A DNA stretch of 64,000 bases from Prinia subflava (Eukaryota; Chordata; Aves; Passeriformes; Cisticolidae), in contig NC_086259.1 of NCBI RefSeq assembly GCF_021018805.1, positions 7,642,501 through 7,706,500 of the forward strand, written 5' to 3'. Position numbers and translations under genes: made by a program. The notes below the pieces were generated by a model that was not told the DNA's origin, did no database searches, and saw only the letters and a list, made by a program, of their open reading frames with translations. Positions 1 to 12,200 of this stretch are shown piece by piece. The first letter of the stretch is position 1. Each line of letters opens with the position of its first letter.

Positions 1-1914
1 TCCACGTCAGCTATTCTGTTCACTTGAACTAACTTCAAAATACACCAGAAAATGATTGCTGTTCCCTAGTGCAGAGACTGCAGGACCTGTGTCTGAGGTG
101 TGCACACAGCTGGATGAAATGATCATGAGCCAGGCCTGAAAATCCATCCCTTTTCTCTCATGCAGTGTGTCATTATTTACATGCATATTAGGTCATTACT
201 TTTCTCCTCTTTCCCCGGGTGTGCTGTTCTTTCTAGTGCCAGTTTTTACTGCCTTCCCCCCACCTTGTAACATGCTAAAATAGCTGTGAACCAGATAAAC
301 CAGCAAGGAGAGCCACATAAAGGCCTGTTGTTAATAAATAGAAATGACAGAGTAAGAAAAAGATTATTTTCCTGTCCTGATTTGGGAGCCTCCAGAGATC
401 ATTGTAAGTGAACATTTCAAATGCACTAAACACACAGACCCATGCCTAAGCTGTAGAACAAAATCAATAGGCAGCAGCTGAAAATTATTGTGTTTATTTC
501 CATAAAAATAACTCCTGGCTGTTTCAGAGTGTCAGTGATGGCTGTTATTATCTGGCAGGTAAAGGTTCTTCAGAAAAGGGGTTTTCAAAGAAATTTTGTA
601 AGAGTGAGATGTTTATTTGCATTTATCTCTGTGTGTGAGTATGTGGATTACCAATAATTAGTTTCTGCACCCTTCCAGTGTGGCTGACCCATTCCAGCCT
701 CTTCTGCAAATACTTAAATCTACTTATTTATTCCCCAAATGCAGTCAGGGTAATATATAATGTTGCCAGATCTGTGCAAGGAAATTCCTCATCTGAATGT
801 TGTTCTTTGGTATTCACACAAGTTACTGTGTAACCTCATGCTTTTTTTGAATAACTAATGGTTTATTTTTAATTTGTGCTGATTGTTTTGGTTTGCCTAT
901 CCCTGGTTCTTGAACTGAGAGTTAGAGGATGGCTACAGCTGATGTCCTAACTCAGCAACCTTTACCCAGCAGCAGTATGAGTTAAGTGCAGTGGTCCCTA
1001 GCAAGAGTTTCTTCAAGTAGAAGCTGGAAAATAATTTATCAAAATCAACAAGTGATAGTGATTCAGAGTAAGCCAAAAGTGGTAAAGTTGGGTTCTATGA
1101 AGATACTGCTTTTATTAAGCTGACTCTCAGTTTTCACTCATCACCAATATTTCCTGGATTTTGAGGGAGCATTCCAAGAAAAGTGTATTTGTTCAAAGTG
1201 ACTCTTGGGTGTTTTCTTGTTATTTTTGTCAACATTTCAGTTCACTGTGCTGTTATTTCAGCAGATTTGCATTGTTTGAAAACCCCATGCTACGAATTTT
1301 CATTTAGCTCCTACTGACAGAGAATGTGGGGTTTGATTATTTTTTTCTGTGTCTGTGCTAAATTTGTGCTATTTACCAGAACCTCAGAGATGTTCTCTTC
1401 GTGCACTAAGTGAAGGAATTTTGTAGAAACCATGGACCCAAGATTCTAGACTAGAGCATGTACATAGAAGATTGCCTTTGGCTATACATTAAAAACAAAC
1501 AAAGAAAAAAACAATAAACAAAAAACCCCAACAACAAAAAAGGAGGAGCAACTGCCAGAATGAATGCTGAGAAAGAAAAAATCTTAAATAAGTAGCACAG
1601 GACTGCCTTGTAATTACATGGATCTCAGAGCTATGATTGCAATGGCAATTTAAATTGAAGGGACTTTAAGTTGAAGAGATAAGTAGCAGTTATGAGGGAT
1701 TTTTTCCAGAAGGAAAACAGAAATTGATATTCATTTTTCCTAAGTTTCAGTAAACTCCTGGATTTTCTATTCAAAATGCAAAAGCAAATAACACAAAGCA
1801 GAGCTCAGAACTGCTATTTACTGCACAGGATATTCAAATTGTAGCACCTTTTATGTTACCTGATAAAAGCTGTGGATATTTCATTCCATTAGAGGGGCAG
1901 TGTAGCTGGATAAA
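1..1914. other. Gene-free AT-rich sequence
   Basis: I see no exon-like open frame, RNA gene or recognisable transposon here. An A-rich low-complexity stretch lies at about 1490-1545. The rest looks like ordinary intergenic DNA left of the first minisatellite. Confidence 0.6.
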
Positions 1915-3320
1915 AGCCTGCAGTCACAGTCTGCACATTAATACCTGCAGTCACAGTCTAGCTGGGTAAAAGCTGCAGTCACAGCCTGCACACTGATCCC
2001 TGCAGTCACTGATCCCTGCAGTCACTGATCCCTGCACACTGATCCCTGCAGTCACTGATCCCTGCACACTGATCCCTGCACACTGATCCCTGCAGTCACA
2101 GCCTGCACACTGATCCCTGCAGTCACTGATCCCTGCAGTCACAGCCTGCACACTGATCCCTGCAGTCACTGATCCCTGCACACTGATCCCTGCACACTGA
2201 TCCCTGCAGTCACAGCCTGCACACTGATCCCTGCAGTCACTGATCCCTGCACACTGATCCCTGCAGTCACTGATCCCTGCACACTGATCCCTGCAGGCAC
2301 TGATCCCTGCACACTGATCCCTGCAGTCACTGATCCCTGCAGTCACTGATCCCTGCACACTGATCCCTGCACACTGATCCCTGCAGTCACTGATCCCTGC
2401 ACACTGATCCCTGCAGTCACAGCCTGCACACTGATCCCTGCAGTCACTGCCTGCACACTGATCCCTGCAGTCACTGATCCCTGCACACTGATCCCTGCAG
2501 GCACTGATCCCTGCACACTGATCCCTGCACACTGATCCCTGCAGTCACTGATCCCTGCAGTCACTGATCCCTGCACACTGATCCCTGCACACTGATCCCT
2601 GCAGTCACTAATCCCTGCACACTGATCCCTAGAGTCACTGATCCCTGCAGTCACTGATCCCTGCACACTGATCCCTGCAGTCACTGATCCCTGCACACCG
2701 ATCCCTGCAGTCACTGATCCCTGCACACTGATCCCTGCACACTGATCCCTGCAGTCACTGATCCCTGCACACTGATCCCTGCAGTCACTGATCCCTACAC
2801 ACTGATCCCTGCACACTGATCCCTGCAGTCACTGATCCCTACACACTGATCCCTGCACACTGATCCCTGCAGTCACTGATCCCTGCACACTGATCCCTGC
2901 AGTCACTGATCCCTGCACACTGATCCCTGCACACTGATCCCTGCAGTCACTGATCCCTACACACTGATCCCTGCACACTGATCCCTGCAGTCACTGATCC
3001 CTGCACACTGATCCCTGCACACTGATCCCTGCAGTCACTGATCCCTGCACACTGATCCCTGCACACTGATCCCTGCAGTCACTGATCCCTGCAGTCACTG
3101 ATCCCTGCAGGCACAGCCTGCACACTGATCCCTGCAGTCACTGCACACTGATCCCTGCAGTCACAGTCTGGCTGGGTAAAATCTGCAGTCACAGTCTGTA
3201 CACCAATCCCTGCAGTCACACTGCACACTGATCCCTGCAGTCACTGATCCCTGCACACTGATCCCTGCACACTGATCCCTGCAGTCAGAGTCTGCAAACC
3301 AATCCCTGCAGTCAGAGTTC
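1904..3320. repeat. 1.4-kb minisatellite of mixed 14-bp and 16-bp units
   Basis: The core is an irregular mixture of two related units, GATCCCTGCACACT (14 bp) and GATCCCTGCAGTCACT (16 bp), running almost without interruption from about 1990 to 3160. Each 16-mer contains a CTGCAG. At the edges a longer unit containing AGCTGGGTAAAA is still visible, starting near 1904, 1960 and 3170. The array therefore seems to have grown from an older unit of about 56 bp by expansion of an internal piece. The minus-strand open frames over this array, rich in CRDQCAGIS, are repeat translations and not genes. Confidence 0.95.
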
Positions 3321-5585
3321 AGCAGGAAATAACCAGCTGTTATGGGCTGCAAGGGAAACCTGCAGCAGGAGCTTGCTGCAGCCAGAGTCAGTGAATGGTT
3401 GGAGTCAGGATGGCTGAGCTGTAAAGAGGAATAAACCAGGACCCTTTTCATGCTGTGATAAACAACAAGTCTGTGTTTTGGCTCATTTCTACCCTCTAAC
3501 AAGAGGGCTGATACAACAGGGTAGTATGGTGCTTTTCCCCAAAACTCGATTTCTTTTCAGCTGCTTTGGGTGCAGAGAACATACTGGTGAGAACACAGAT
3601 GGGCTCAACACCAGTGCTTGCTGCACAGCAGCACAAGGCATGAGCACATGCATGTTTTTCTGTTCCTTGCTCACTGTAAATAGTGTACAAAGAACATAAT
3701 CCATCAGATATGGTTGCTGATTGCTGTTCAGCCTGCTTGGCTCAACCACACTGCACTAGATTTCTTGTCTGAGGGCAGATTAAAGGTATTAATAACAACC
3801 TGATTGCAGAGGATTTGTAGCAAGCAGCTTTGAAATCAAATGATATAAAGGGTATTGCCTATGACAAACTGTAGATGTGCTGTGAATCCCAACATGCAGC
3901 TCATAAAAAAGCTGTTGAAATTCTAAAGTGGGCAGGCTCCCACAAAGACAAGAGCTTGCAGCATCCAATCAGTTTAAGAGCTAATACACAAATATATTAT
4001 TCTTCAGGTTGAAAGGCTGGGTCTGTTACAAACACACAGGGTTTCAGATGCAGTGTTTTACAAGACTTCAGTAATAGAACAACTCACTTTAATCTTAACC
4101 AAGGAACTGCCAGCCTTTATAACAACACAATATTCCCAAAAAGTGCTCAACAGCCTGATGAGAACAGCTCCTGTTTGAGCCGTGCTGATGTTATGTTCCA
4201 AGGAATATTCACAGTGTCTCGATCTATAAAGCTCAAACTTTTGAAGCTACAAGTGACAAATGAGACTCACTTGCCTCTCTTCATTCTAGAAATGCATCTG
4301 AAAGTTTAACCTGTATCTCTAGCAGGTTAAACATTTGGAGGATTAAGTGGTTATGGACAATTCTGGCATGGGCTGAAATGTATTTGGGAACGTGTCCACT
4401 GTTTGAAATCAATGTGGTACAGAAAGAATGACAACAGGTTTTGATTTGAAACTAATGTCAGATGTGCTACTTTGAGACATGTTATTTCAGTGGGGTACCT
4501 CAGAAATTAAAATACTTTGAGGGGGTTAGCTCATGTTCAGTACTTCAATCTCAGGTCAATCTCAGCCATTTTAGCCTTATTTTGTGCACTTGCTTTCATA
4601 AATGAAAATGCGGAAGTACCCTTGAAGATGCTTGTTTTAATTGCAGTAAATACAAGGAGAGCAGCCTATTATTTAACTGAACCTTGTTTTTGTGCAGCAA
4701 GTATTTCTTTTTTTCAGGTCCTGAAAATATATTTCTTCTGTCAGTATTGGGATACATGCTGCACATACATCCTGTGGGGTTTCTGGATTTTTCTTTTTTT
4801 CTGTGCTGCTGTTTGAGTTCATCTCAGAATGACAGAGCACACCATTCACTAACCCAGCATGATTGTTTGAAAAGAGCATGTTTAAAAAGGCAATAGCAGT
4901 CCTGTGAAACTCAGGGAGAAAGTTCTGTTCAATGGGATAATGTCAGACAATAATTTTTGTGTCAAATTTTAGAAAAAGATGCCATTTTTCTACTAAAGGT
5001 TTATTCATTCTGATGTTTTGTCCAAGATGTTATATTTTCACTAGAGCCAGCTGGACTTGTGCATAATAATATTCATTATTTAAGTGACATATCACGTGAC
5101 AGATAATTTGTACTTATTAAAGTTATGTATTTGGAAGGGAGCCCTCACAAAACCCAAAAAAATGCATCAGAAAATCCCCTTGGGGTGTTATTTGTTGATG
5201 GACACCATCACTAGGTTGTTGAAAGCTGGGACATGGATGGCACAGATCTGTGCTCAGAAATCCCCGTGGGAAGTCAGCCCTGCTGTAAGGTGGGGATGAT
5301 GAAAGAACATTGGCTCACATGTAAGGGCAGCCCTGGCCCCTCGGGAATGAAACGGGAACCGATTGTCAGTGATTGCCACAGTGCCCTGGCTGTGCATGGC
5401 TGAACTCTGATTAATTAATTAAACACTGGCAGGCTCTGGGCTGCAGCGCTGCCTCTCAGCCGGCAGCAGGAAGGAAACGCAGTTTGGTAGCTGCTGTTCG
5501 GAAGTTTGCAAGAGCTTTAGGTGTTTAAGCAGTACCTGTTGTGGGGTTTTTTCTGTTTGTCTGTTCTGTTTTGCGTTCGGACTGT
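3321..5585. other. Gene-free sequence between the two minisatellites
   Basis: Only short open frames without recognisable domains occur here. No RNA gene or clear transposon was seen. Towards 5440-5520 the sequence becomes more GC-rich as it approaches the GC patch before the second minisatellite. Confidence 0.55.
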
Positions 5586-5705
5586 TCCCAGTTCAGCTCT
5601 CCCGGCTCCTCCCGGCTGCGGGGCCGGGGGAGGGACGCGCCCCGCTCCGCCCGGGGGCTGCGATGGAGCGGGGGGGGAACCCGCACGGCGGCCCGGGAGA
5701 GCGGC
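5586..5705. other. Short GC-rich, CpG-containing patch
   Basis: About 120 bp of very GC-rich sequence with several CpGs, including CGCGCC and CCGCCCGGGG, stands out from AT-rich surroundings and runs straight into the 42-bp minisatellite. It could be a small unmethylated element or promoter, or simply the GC-rich flank that seeded the tandem array. No gene can be attached to it. Confidence 0.5.
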
Positions 5706-6375
5706 ACAGCCTGTCCTGCAGGTTATCGCCTCAAATCACAGCCAGCACAGCCCTGTCCTGCAGGTTATCGCCTCAAATCACAGCCAGCACAGCCCTGTCC
5801 TGCAGGTTATCGCCTCAAATCACAGCAAGCACAGCCCTGTCCTGCAGGTTATCGCCTCAAATCACAGCAAGCACAGCCCTGTCCTGCAGGTTATCGCCTC
5901 AAATCACAGCCAGCACAGCCCTGTCCTGCAGGTTATCGCCTCAAATCACAGCCAGCACAGCCCTGTCCTGCAGGTTATCGCCTCAAATCACAGCAAGCAC
6001 AGCCCTGTCCTGCAGGTTATCGCCTCAAATCACAGCCAGCACAGCCCTGTCCTGCAGGTTATCACAGCCGGCACAGCCCTGTCCTGCAGGTTATCGCCTC
6101 AAATCACAGCCAGCACAGCCCTGTCCTGCAGGTTATCGCCTCAAATCACAGCCAGCACAGCCCTGTCCTGCAGGTTATCCCCTCAAATCACAGCAAGCAC
6201 AGCCCTGTCCTGCAGGTTATCCCCTCAAATCACAGCCAGCACAGCCCTGTCCTGCAGGTTATCGCCTCAAATCACAGCCAGCACAGCCAGCACAGCCCTG
6301 TCCTGCAGGTTATCACAGCCAGCACAGCCCTGTCCTGCAGGTTATCGCCTCAAATCACAGCAAGCACAGCTCCAA
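5706..6375. repeat. 42-bp minisatellite, about 16 units
   Basis: The unit is 42 bp long and contains CTGTCCTGCAGGTTATCGCC followed by TCAAATCACAGCCAGCACAG. I count about 16 units. Two are shortened (near 6060 and 6310) and one carries an extra 9 bp (near 6285). Because 42 is a multiple of three and the unit has no plus-strand stop, all three plus frames stay open for hundreds of codons with a 14-residue period. The resulting 258-, 334- and 343-codon frames are therefore artefacts of the repeat. Sequence differences between units are few, mostly CCAGC versus CAAGC and ATCGCC versus ATCCCC. Confidence 0.95.
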
Positions 6376-8421
6376 GTCGCCTCCATCTGCTCGTGTTCGT
6401 GTTCGGTGCGTCCTTCCAGCGGGGTGTGCGGGCAGCTGAAGGGAAGTTTTATACCAGAGTGCCTTCTAGTGGTTCTGGATATCAAACCTCAGCCCCCTAC
6501 AGAAAGCCTAACACCGGCCAGATAATTATTCACTACACCAATCACAAAAATATATGCATAGATGTCTTATAGGAAATATATAACCCACGGTTTTCCATGG
6601 TAAAGCTGTTTATAAAAATAGAAACATAATTTAGTCATACAAAGGTGTTATTTACCAAACATGTAAGCAAGAAGATAATAGGCACTAAAATACAGTGTTA
6701 ATCAGTGGGAAAATACTTAACCTGAAATTCAGGTTTGTGCCAGTTAGGAAAATTAGCAATACTGTGAGTTCATTTCATTGAATAACTCTAAGAGCAGTAT
6801 TTATTACAATAATCAATGATACTGAGCTATAAGACACAGAAGTTTACACCTGGATACTGAAAAAATCTCACAGTCCCAACAGGAAATTCCCTAATATATA
6901 AAATGGTCTTAGAAGGTGAAAAATGAATGGCCAGACTGTTCAGGAGTCAATGCATTTTTCTCAGCCTATCAACCTGATCTGTAAAGTGTTTTGCAGAAAC
7001 TTTGCATTTTTATATTTGGACTGCAGGTGTGGCTCCCTGGTTGCTGTGTTTAATGTACTTTCACTAACGGCAGCAGGCTTTGGAACAGCTCTCCAGCTTA
7101 AACTGTCTTGTGAAGATGTGGAAAACACTGGTGAGGGGGATTTGTGCATCCTCAGTGAACCTCTGAGCTGTGTCAGCAGCACCACACCACACTGGAGTCA
7201 CTTCTTCAAGTTCCCTTTTGTGGAAACATGGCAAACCATGTCCAAAAGTCATGGGAAACAGACATCAGTGGCTTTTTAAACAGGTGCTTTATGGTTCTGA
7301 GAAATTCTAGGAAGGCTTTTCATGTGCCCAGTGCATGTGGGTAGTATTTCCAGCTGAATGTCCTGATTAATATAGAGAGATCCCATCAAAGACAACAAGA
7401 AGAGACTGGGTTGGCTTTTACTGAAGGAAGCAATCTAATAGTATACAACACTTAAAAAGATCATAAAAAATGCAGATCTAGAATTATGGAAATATAAACA
7501 GCATTTAAACACGTGGAAAAGTTGCAATGAGACAGTGCATAGATTTGGCAAACACTTTGTTAGCACAAATAAATCCTATTTTTTCAGAGCTTAAGTGAAG
7601 AGTAACAGCATTGCTACAGCAGAGGGAACTCTCCAAAGATTCTTGTCTGAGTGGTATGTGCATTTTTTACACCAGTACAGAAGGAAATGGTTTAGATCAG
7701 TTAAAATGGAAAGAATATAATGTTGGCTGCTTCACCAAAGTAACTGAAGAAACTCCAGCTTTATGGTTTTGCTCTTTATCTATATCTTTTATTAAATTGC
7801 TTCATAAATAGTCTTCCTCTGAAATGAGAGAAAGCTCATCCACCTGGAGGCGGTGAATCGATGCAGTGAATATCCATTTCTGATTGCTATCAGGCAGACA
7901 GCAGTTTAGGAGAGCACTTAAGCTTTAAAGAACAAGCTTAAATCTTACTGGAGACAATTATGTCCTTTGCTAACTGAATAAAATTGTTGTAGTGCCTTTA
8001 ACAGAGGCTCATGGTGATGTTCAGCAGAAAGAAAAATAGTATAAGTAAAAGGTAATAATAGAGTAGCCTAGACACAAAAACACATAAGACAAATAGAAAT
8101 TACCTGCTGAATTGGAGTGTGTGATATTAAAAAAAAAAAAAAAGTTCCTCCAGTTCAAACTTCTAACCAGAGGGTCAGACTGTGTATTTCTGTTTGGAAG
8201 GACTGAGGTGGTTTCACAAGGCACAGGAAAGAATGTACGTGCAAAACCATCTCACCCCAGACACTGCTGGCACTGAGCTGCTGCCTCATCCAGCATTTTA
8301 CAGGTCTCAGCTGCAAACAGCAGCCACCAGTATGTTTGTAACTGGGAGGGTTGCTGGTGCTGGGCCAGGAGCTGGAGCTGCAGTGGAGCCCAGAATCAGC
8401 ACTTTGGCACAGGGGAGAGGA
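6376..8421. other. Gene-free sequence
   Basis: AT-rich intergenic sequence with a 14-bp A run near 8130. No coding exon, RNA gene or recognisable transposon was found. The 118-codon open frame at 6923-7279 has no recognisable domain and no conserved neighbours. Confidence 0.55.
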
Positions 8422-8427
8422 TCAGAG

Positions 8428-9280
8428 TGTGGGGGTGCATCAGTTTAGTTTACTGCTCTTTGTATTAGTCCAGATCTATGTACTGGTTTAGTTCTATGTA
8501 TTGGTTCAGTTCTATGTACCCCTACCCCCCCTACTTAATATTCCTTTGTCTCCCTCACGAGAGATATTTTTAGCAGACACCTGCCTCTGTTTATGTAACT
8601 CTCCGTTAGTTGTCAGTCATCCTTCCCGCCTTTGTACATCCCCTCCTACCCGCTCCTGATTAGTCCATGTTATGTTTCTCCACCCCTGGGTCCCTCAGTA
8701 ACTGGCCCTGGTTGGCTAATGGTAGCCAGCCACTCCCTTTGCTCCTCCCTGCTAGCCCAGGACAAAACCCCTCTGCACAGTTCTCCCCTCGGCAGTTGTG
8801 GGCTGAGGAGGTGGTTTCAATAAACCCCTCTGTCCGCACACAGCTCCTTTGCCTCCTTTTATTCCTCTGCCTTGTCGCCTTCCCACCGCTCACAAGAGCC
8901 CCTTCAGGGAAAGAACCCACGGGAGTCAGCCCTGCTCGCTCTGCTGCAGGCTGACCCTGGGCTGCGCCTGTCACCGTGCCTGGGCTGTGCCTGTCACCGT
9001 GCCTGGGCTGTGCCTGTCACCGCGCCTGGGCTGTGCCTGTCACCGCGCCTGGGCTGTGCCTGTCACCGCGCCTGGGCTGTGCCTGTCACCGTGCCCGGGC
9101 TGTGCCTGTCACCGTGCCCGGGCTGTGCCTGTCACAGTGCCTGGGCTGTGCCTGTCACAGTGCCTGGGCTGTGCCTGTCACAGTGCCTGGGCTGTGCCTG
9201 TCACAGTGCCTGGGCTGTGCCTGTCACCGTGCCCGGGCTGGCCAGGGACAGAGCCAGGGGGCTCTTGAGGCACTGCGACA
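8428..9280 (+). mobile_element. Solo retroviral LTR, family A copy 1, with internal VNTR
   Basis: The element begins TGTGGGGGTGCATCAG and ends CACTGCGACA, so it has TG...CA ends. It is flanked by a perfect 6-bp target duplication, TCAGAG, at 8422-8427 and 9281-9286. It aligns with the reverse complement of 37064-37639 over its whole length outside the tandem array. A polyadenylation signal AATAAA at 8819-8824 sets the plus orientation. The 6-bp duplication is typical of class II (ERVK-like) avian retroviruses. No gag, pol or env sequence adjoins it, so it is a solo LTR. At 853 bp it is longer than its sister (576 bp), almost wholly because of a 23-bp tandem expansion near its 3' end. Confidence 0.9.
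8955..9240. repeat. 23-bp VNTR inside the LTR, about 12 copies
   Basis: The 23-bp unit has the core GGCTGTGCCTGTCAC followed by a variable CGTGCCTG, CGCGCCTG, CGTGCCCG or AGTGCCTG. The variants cluster in blocks, three CGCG units together and four AGTG units together, which suggests stepwise duplication. The sister LTR at 37064-37639 has a single copy at the matching place. The overlapping plus-strand open frames with a 23-residue period are products of this array. Confidence 0.93.
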
Positions 9281-9286
9281 TCAGAG

Positions 9287-12200
9287 CATTTCCTCTCTCA
9301 GCACACCTTGAGGGAGCACAGACACAATTGGCAGCATAAACCAACATCAGGATGATGGTGCACGTTTTTCCTTGTCAAGGAAAGAGAAAGGAACTTCCAA
9401 GGGTCCTTGGCAGTAGGAGGCTGAGAAGAATTTGTGCCACTGTGACCTGCTCTCTGTGGTGTTACAGCTGCACAAATTGTTCCTGTGCCATCACTGGCAC
9501 ATCCCAGAGCCCATCCAGAGAGGTGTGCAGGTGCTCCCAGTGGCTGGAACCAAACCACAGCAGCTCCAGGGGTGGGAATGTTTGCCACTGTCACGGTCCT
9601 GAAGGACCCAAATTGGCAAGAGACTCTGGGCAGTGTCAGCCCTCCCACAAATCTCCTGCTTATCTGTAATGCCTGGCTGGATATCAGAGCTCTAACCCAA
9701 GGTTGTTCATTCTAAACCATGTTTACCTTATATCCTTCTGCAGAAAAGGTCAGTTCTGTCTGATTTTTTGGTGTTAGCTTGCGTTTCCTTTGTACATCTG
9801 CAGCTCAAATGATGATGGAGCTCTCCCCCATATGGTGCTCTAAGCTTTCCTAAATTGATTACAATTAAAATAGACAGTTCTTTGACTGATCCTCTTTTCT
9901 TAAGCACAGCTAATGCAGATTAACTGTCCACAGAAAGAGGCTTTAAGTATCCAGTGCAAGAAAAACCTCATATTAAACATTACCAGTGGCATCACCATGT
10001 ATCACTGTCATCATTTAATCCATTGTGCTGTTTGACAATATAATAAAAATTAGCAACTAAAAATACCTCTGTTCTAAAAGACCCACATTTTCCTCTCTCT
10101 CGTGCATTTCATGTGTGCTGTCTCATGGAATTGTAGTTCAAACTACAGCACAAAGTAATCCTTGGGTGTTCTGCCTAAGAATGACCACAGTTGTATCTAC
10201 TGAAACATTTGGCTGTACACAGAGCAATAAATCTGAAATTTCCTAACTACTCTTCAATCTTAATTTTGTTTCTAAACATATCCAAACACATAAAATGAAA
10301 GAGATGTGTCATATGAGAATGAAAATATGACAAACTCTCACATTAGAGCTCATTTCACTACTTTCTAAGAAAAAACCCTGCAAAGTGTGAGCACACACAG
10401 ATTATTAAACCACAGGACTTTCAAAAATACCTTTCTTAATTTTGGAAAAGGGTTTTATTCTGTTTTGATGAAAAGTCATGGTCAAGGAAAAAATTTCCAG
10501 CGCAAGAAGGCAGATGAATAGGATTTGTACAACTTACTATATAAAAACCAGCAAGTTTTCTGTAAGATAAACTGTGCCAGTAAAAAGGAAATGGATGCAA
10601 AGGGCTGGTTCCTAGGACACTGTAAATGAATAAGCAGCAGCCTTGCTCCAGTGTGATTAGTCCTTACAGAACAGGTTGATGAGGATCTCAATAGCTGTTG
10701 AAAGCACAGCAATCAATGCCTGTGAAATTTATGCAATTTAAAAATCCTTGCTACTAGGAGTTTTTTTAAGTATTCATTTGCTCATCTCCATTTCTCCTCC
10801 AGTGACTCACAGAGCTTAGGCTACAGCTATTTAAACCCTCCAAGGACATTCCTAGATAAAAGCATGAAAGGCATGAATGAATCCAGGGCTAGGGGAAAAG
10901 GAGCAAGTTTGGTTCTTAATGTTCCCAGACAGGAATCCTCAGGAATTACCAAAAAAAAACAGAAGAATTATTCAAACACAACTAAGCAGTGCAATGTTTG
11001 TCAATGTTTCCTTAAGAAATGAACTTCTTTATCTATAATCCAATTTCTACACAAAGATTTGGCCCAGCTTTGGGAAAGATTTTCATTCCCAAATAATTTC
11101 ATTCTTTATACACTTTAGTATATAAAAATGAAATTATATATTCTTTTCTTCATACATATGCTTCAGTAGCTGAGGAAGTCTATTAGCTTTAGAACTAACA
11201 AAAGCACATCTTAAAAATTGCTTTGCATCCACTACTTTCTCAAGAAAAAGGATCTTTGATGAACAATTCTGCAGAAACATAGATATTGAATTTGACTGGT
11301 ACAGAGTTGATAATGTATCAAAATAAATGCCCTGGTTAAATTCACCTGGACTCATATCAGTATGAGAGCACAACCAGGACAGCCATACACCAGTGATACA
11401 GTTGAACTGGGAGGAAACATTTTTTCAAATTTGTCTAGTTTCCAATAAAATGGTTTAATTACAAACCCCAAATTAGGATGACAATTTCTGACAGACACAA
11501 GAAGCAGGGCTGAGCCATGCCACCACACAAAAACCAGCTGGCAGGACCTGGTCAGGCTCACAAAAGGCCTGTGACAGAATTCTTCATGGGAGTCTGGTAG
11601 AAAACCCAAATAAATACGTGATAAGAAGCAAAATACTTGCTCAAAACTACAAATAGTCCAGAGGATAGAAATTAAAGAATGAATAATTGGTTTATTGTCA
11701 GAATAGCTAAAGAGTAACAGTAATATCTCAACATTCTCTACAGAACTTTTCTCCATAGAAAAGTTTCCATTTCTCCATTTTCTTCATAGAAAATATGAAA
11801 ATTTTCTATCTGTCCAGCTTGTTAAAAAAAACCTGTCATCGTTGGTTAGGAACAGCAGTAGTAACAACACACAGACTTCTGATCTCCAAGGCAAGAGAAA
11901 TCTTTATTTTTCAGCATCCTTTATACACAATTTCAAGAAAGGAACACTACTGGACACTCAGAACAACACCCCTTGACTGTTATTTCCAAGTAAATAACCA
12001 GTTAGGAAAACACCACCTGCTAGCAGTTTTTCACCTTAACAATTTTTCACCTTCCAAGGATTGTTTTTCATTCCTCCTGGTAATTTCTCAGGCCAGTGTG
12101 AGAAAGTTGTGTGATTTAATTTCACACAGACTCAGACTCTGCTGTTGCTGCTTGATCTGGCTTTCAGTATCCACAAAAAAAAACACCGAAACAAAACCAA

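Noticed and set aside
1951..2816. Minus-strand open frames of 193 and 157 codons rich in CRDQCAGIS
   Set aside because: They are translations of the 14/16-bp minisatellite and have no independent support.
1904..6375. CRISPR-like arrays
   Set aside because: The repeats are contiguous minisatellites without unique spacers, in a vertebrate genome.
5521..6572. Three overlapping plus frames of 258-343 codons
   Set aside because: All three frames are open because the 42-bp unit is a multiple of three without stops. No splice or homology evidence supports a protein.
8849..9339. Plus frames with repeated ACHRAWAVPV-type peptides
   Set aside because: They come from the 23-bp VNTR inside the solo LTR, in three frames at once.
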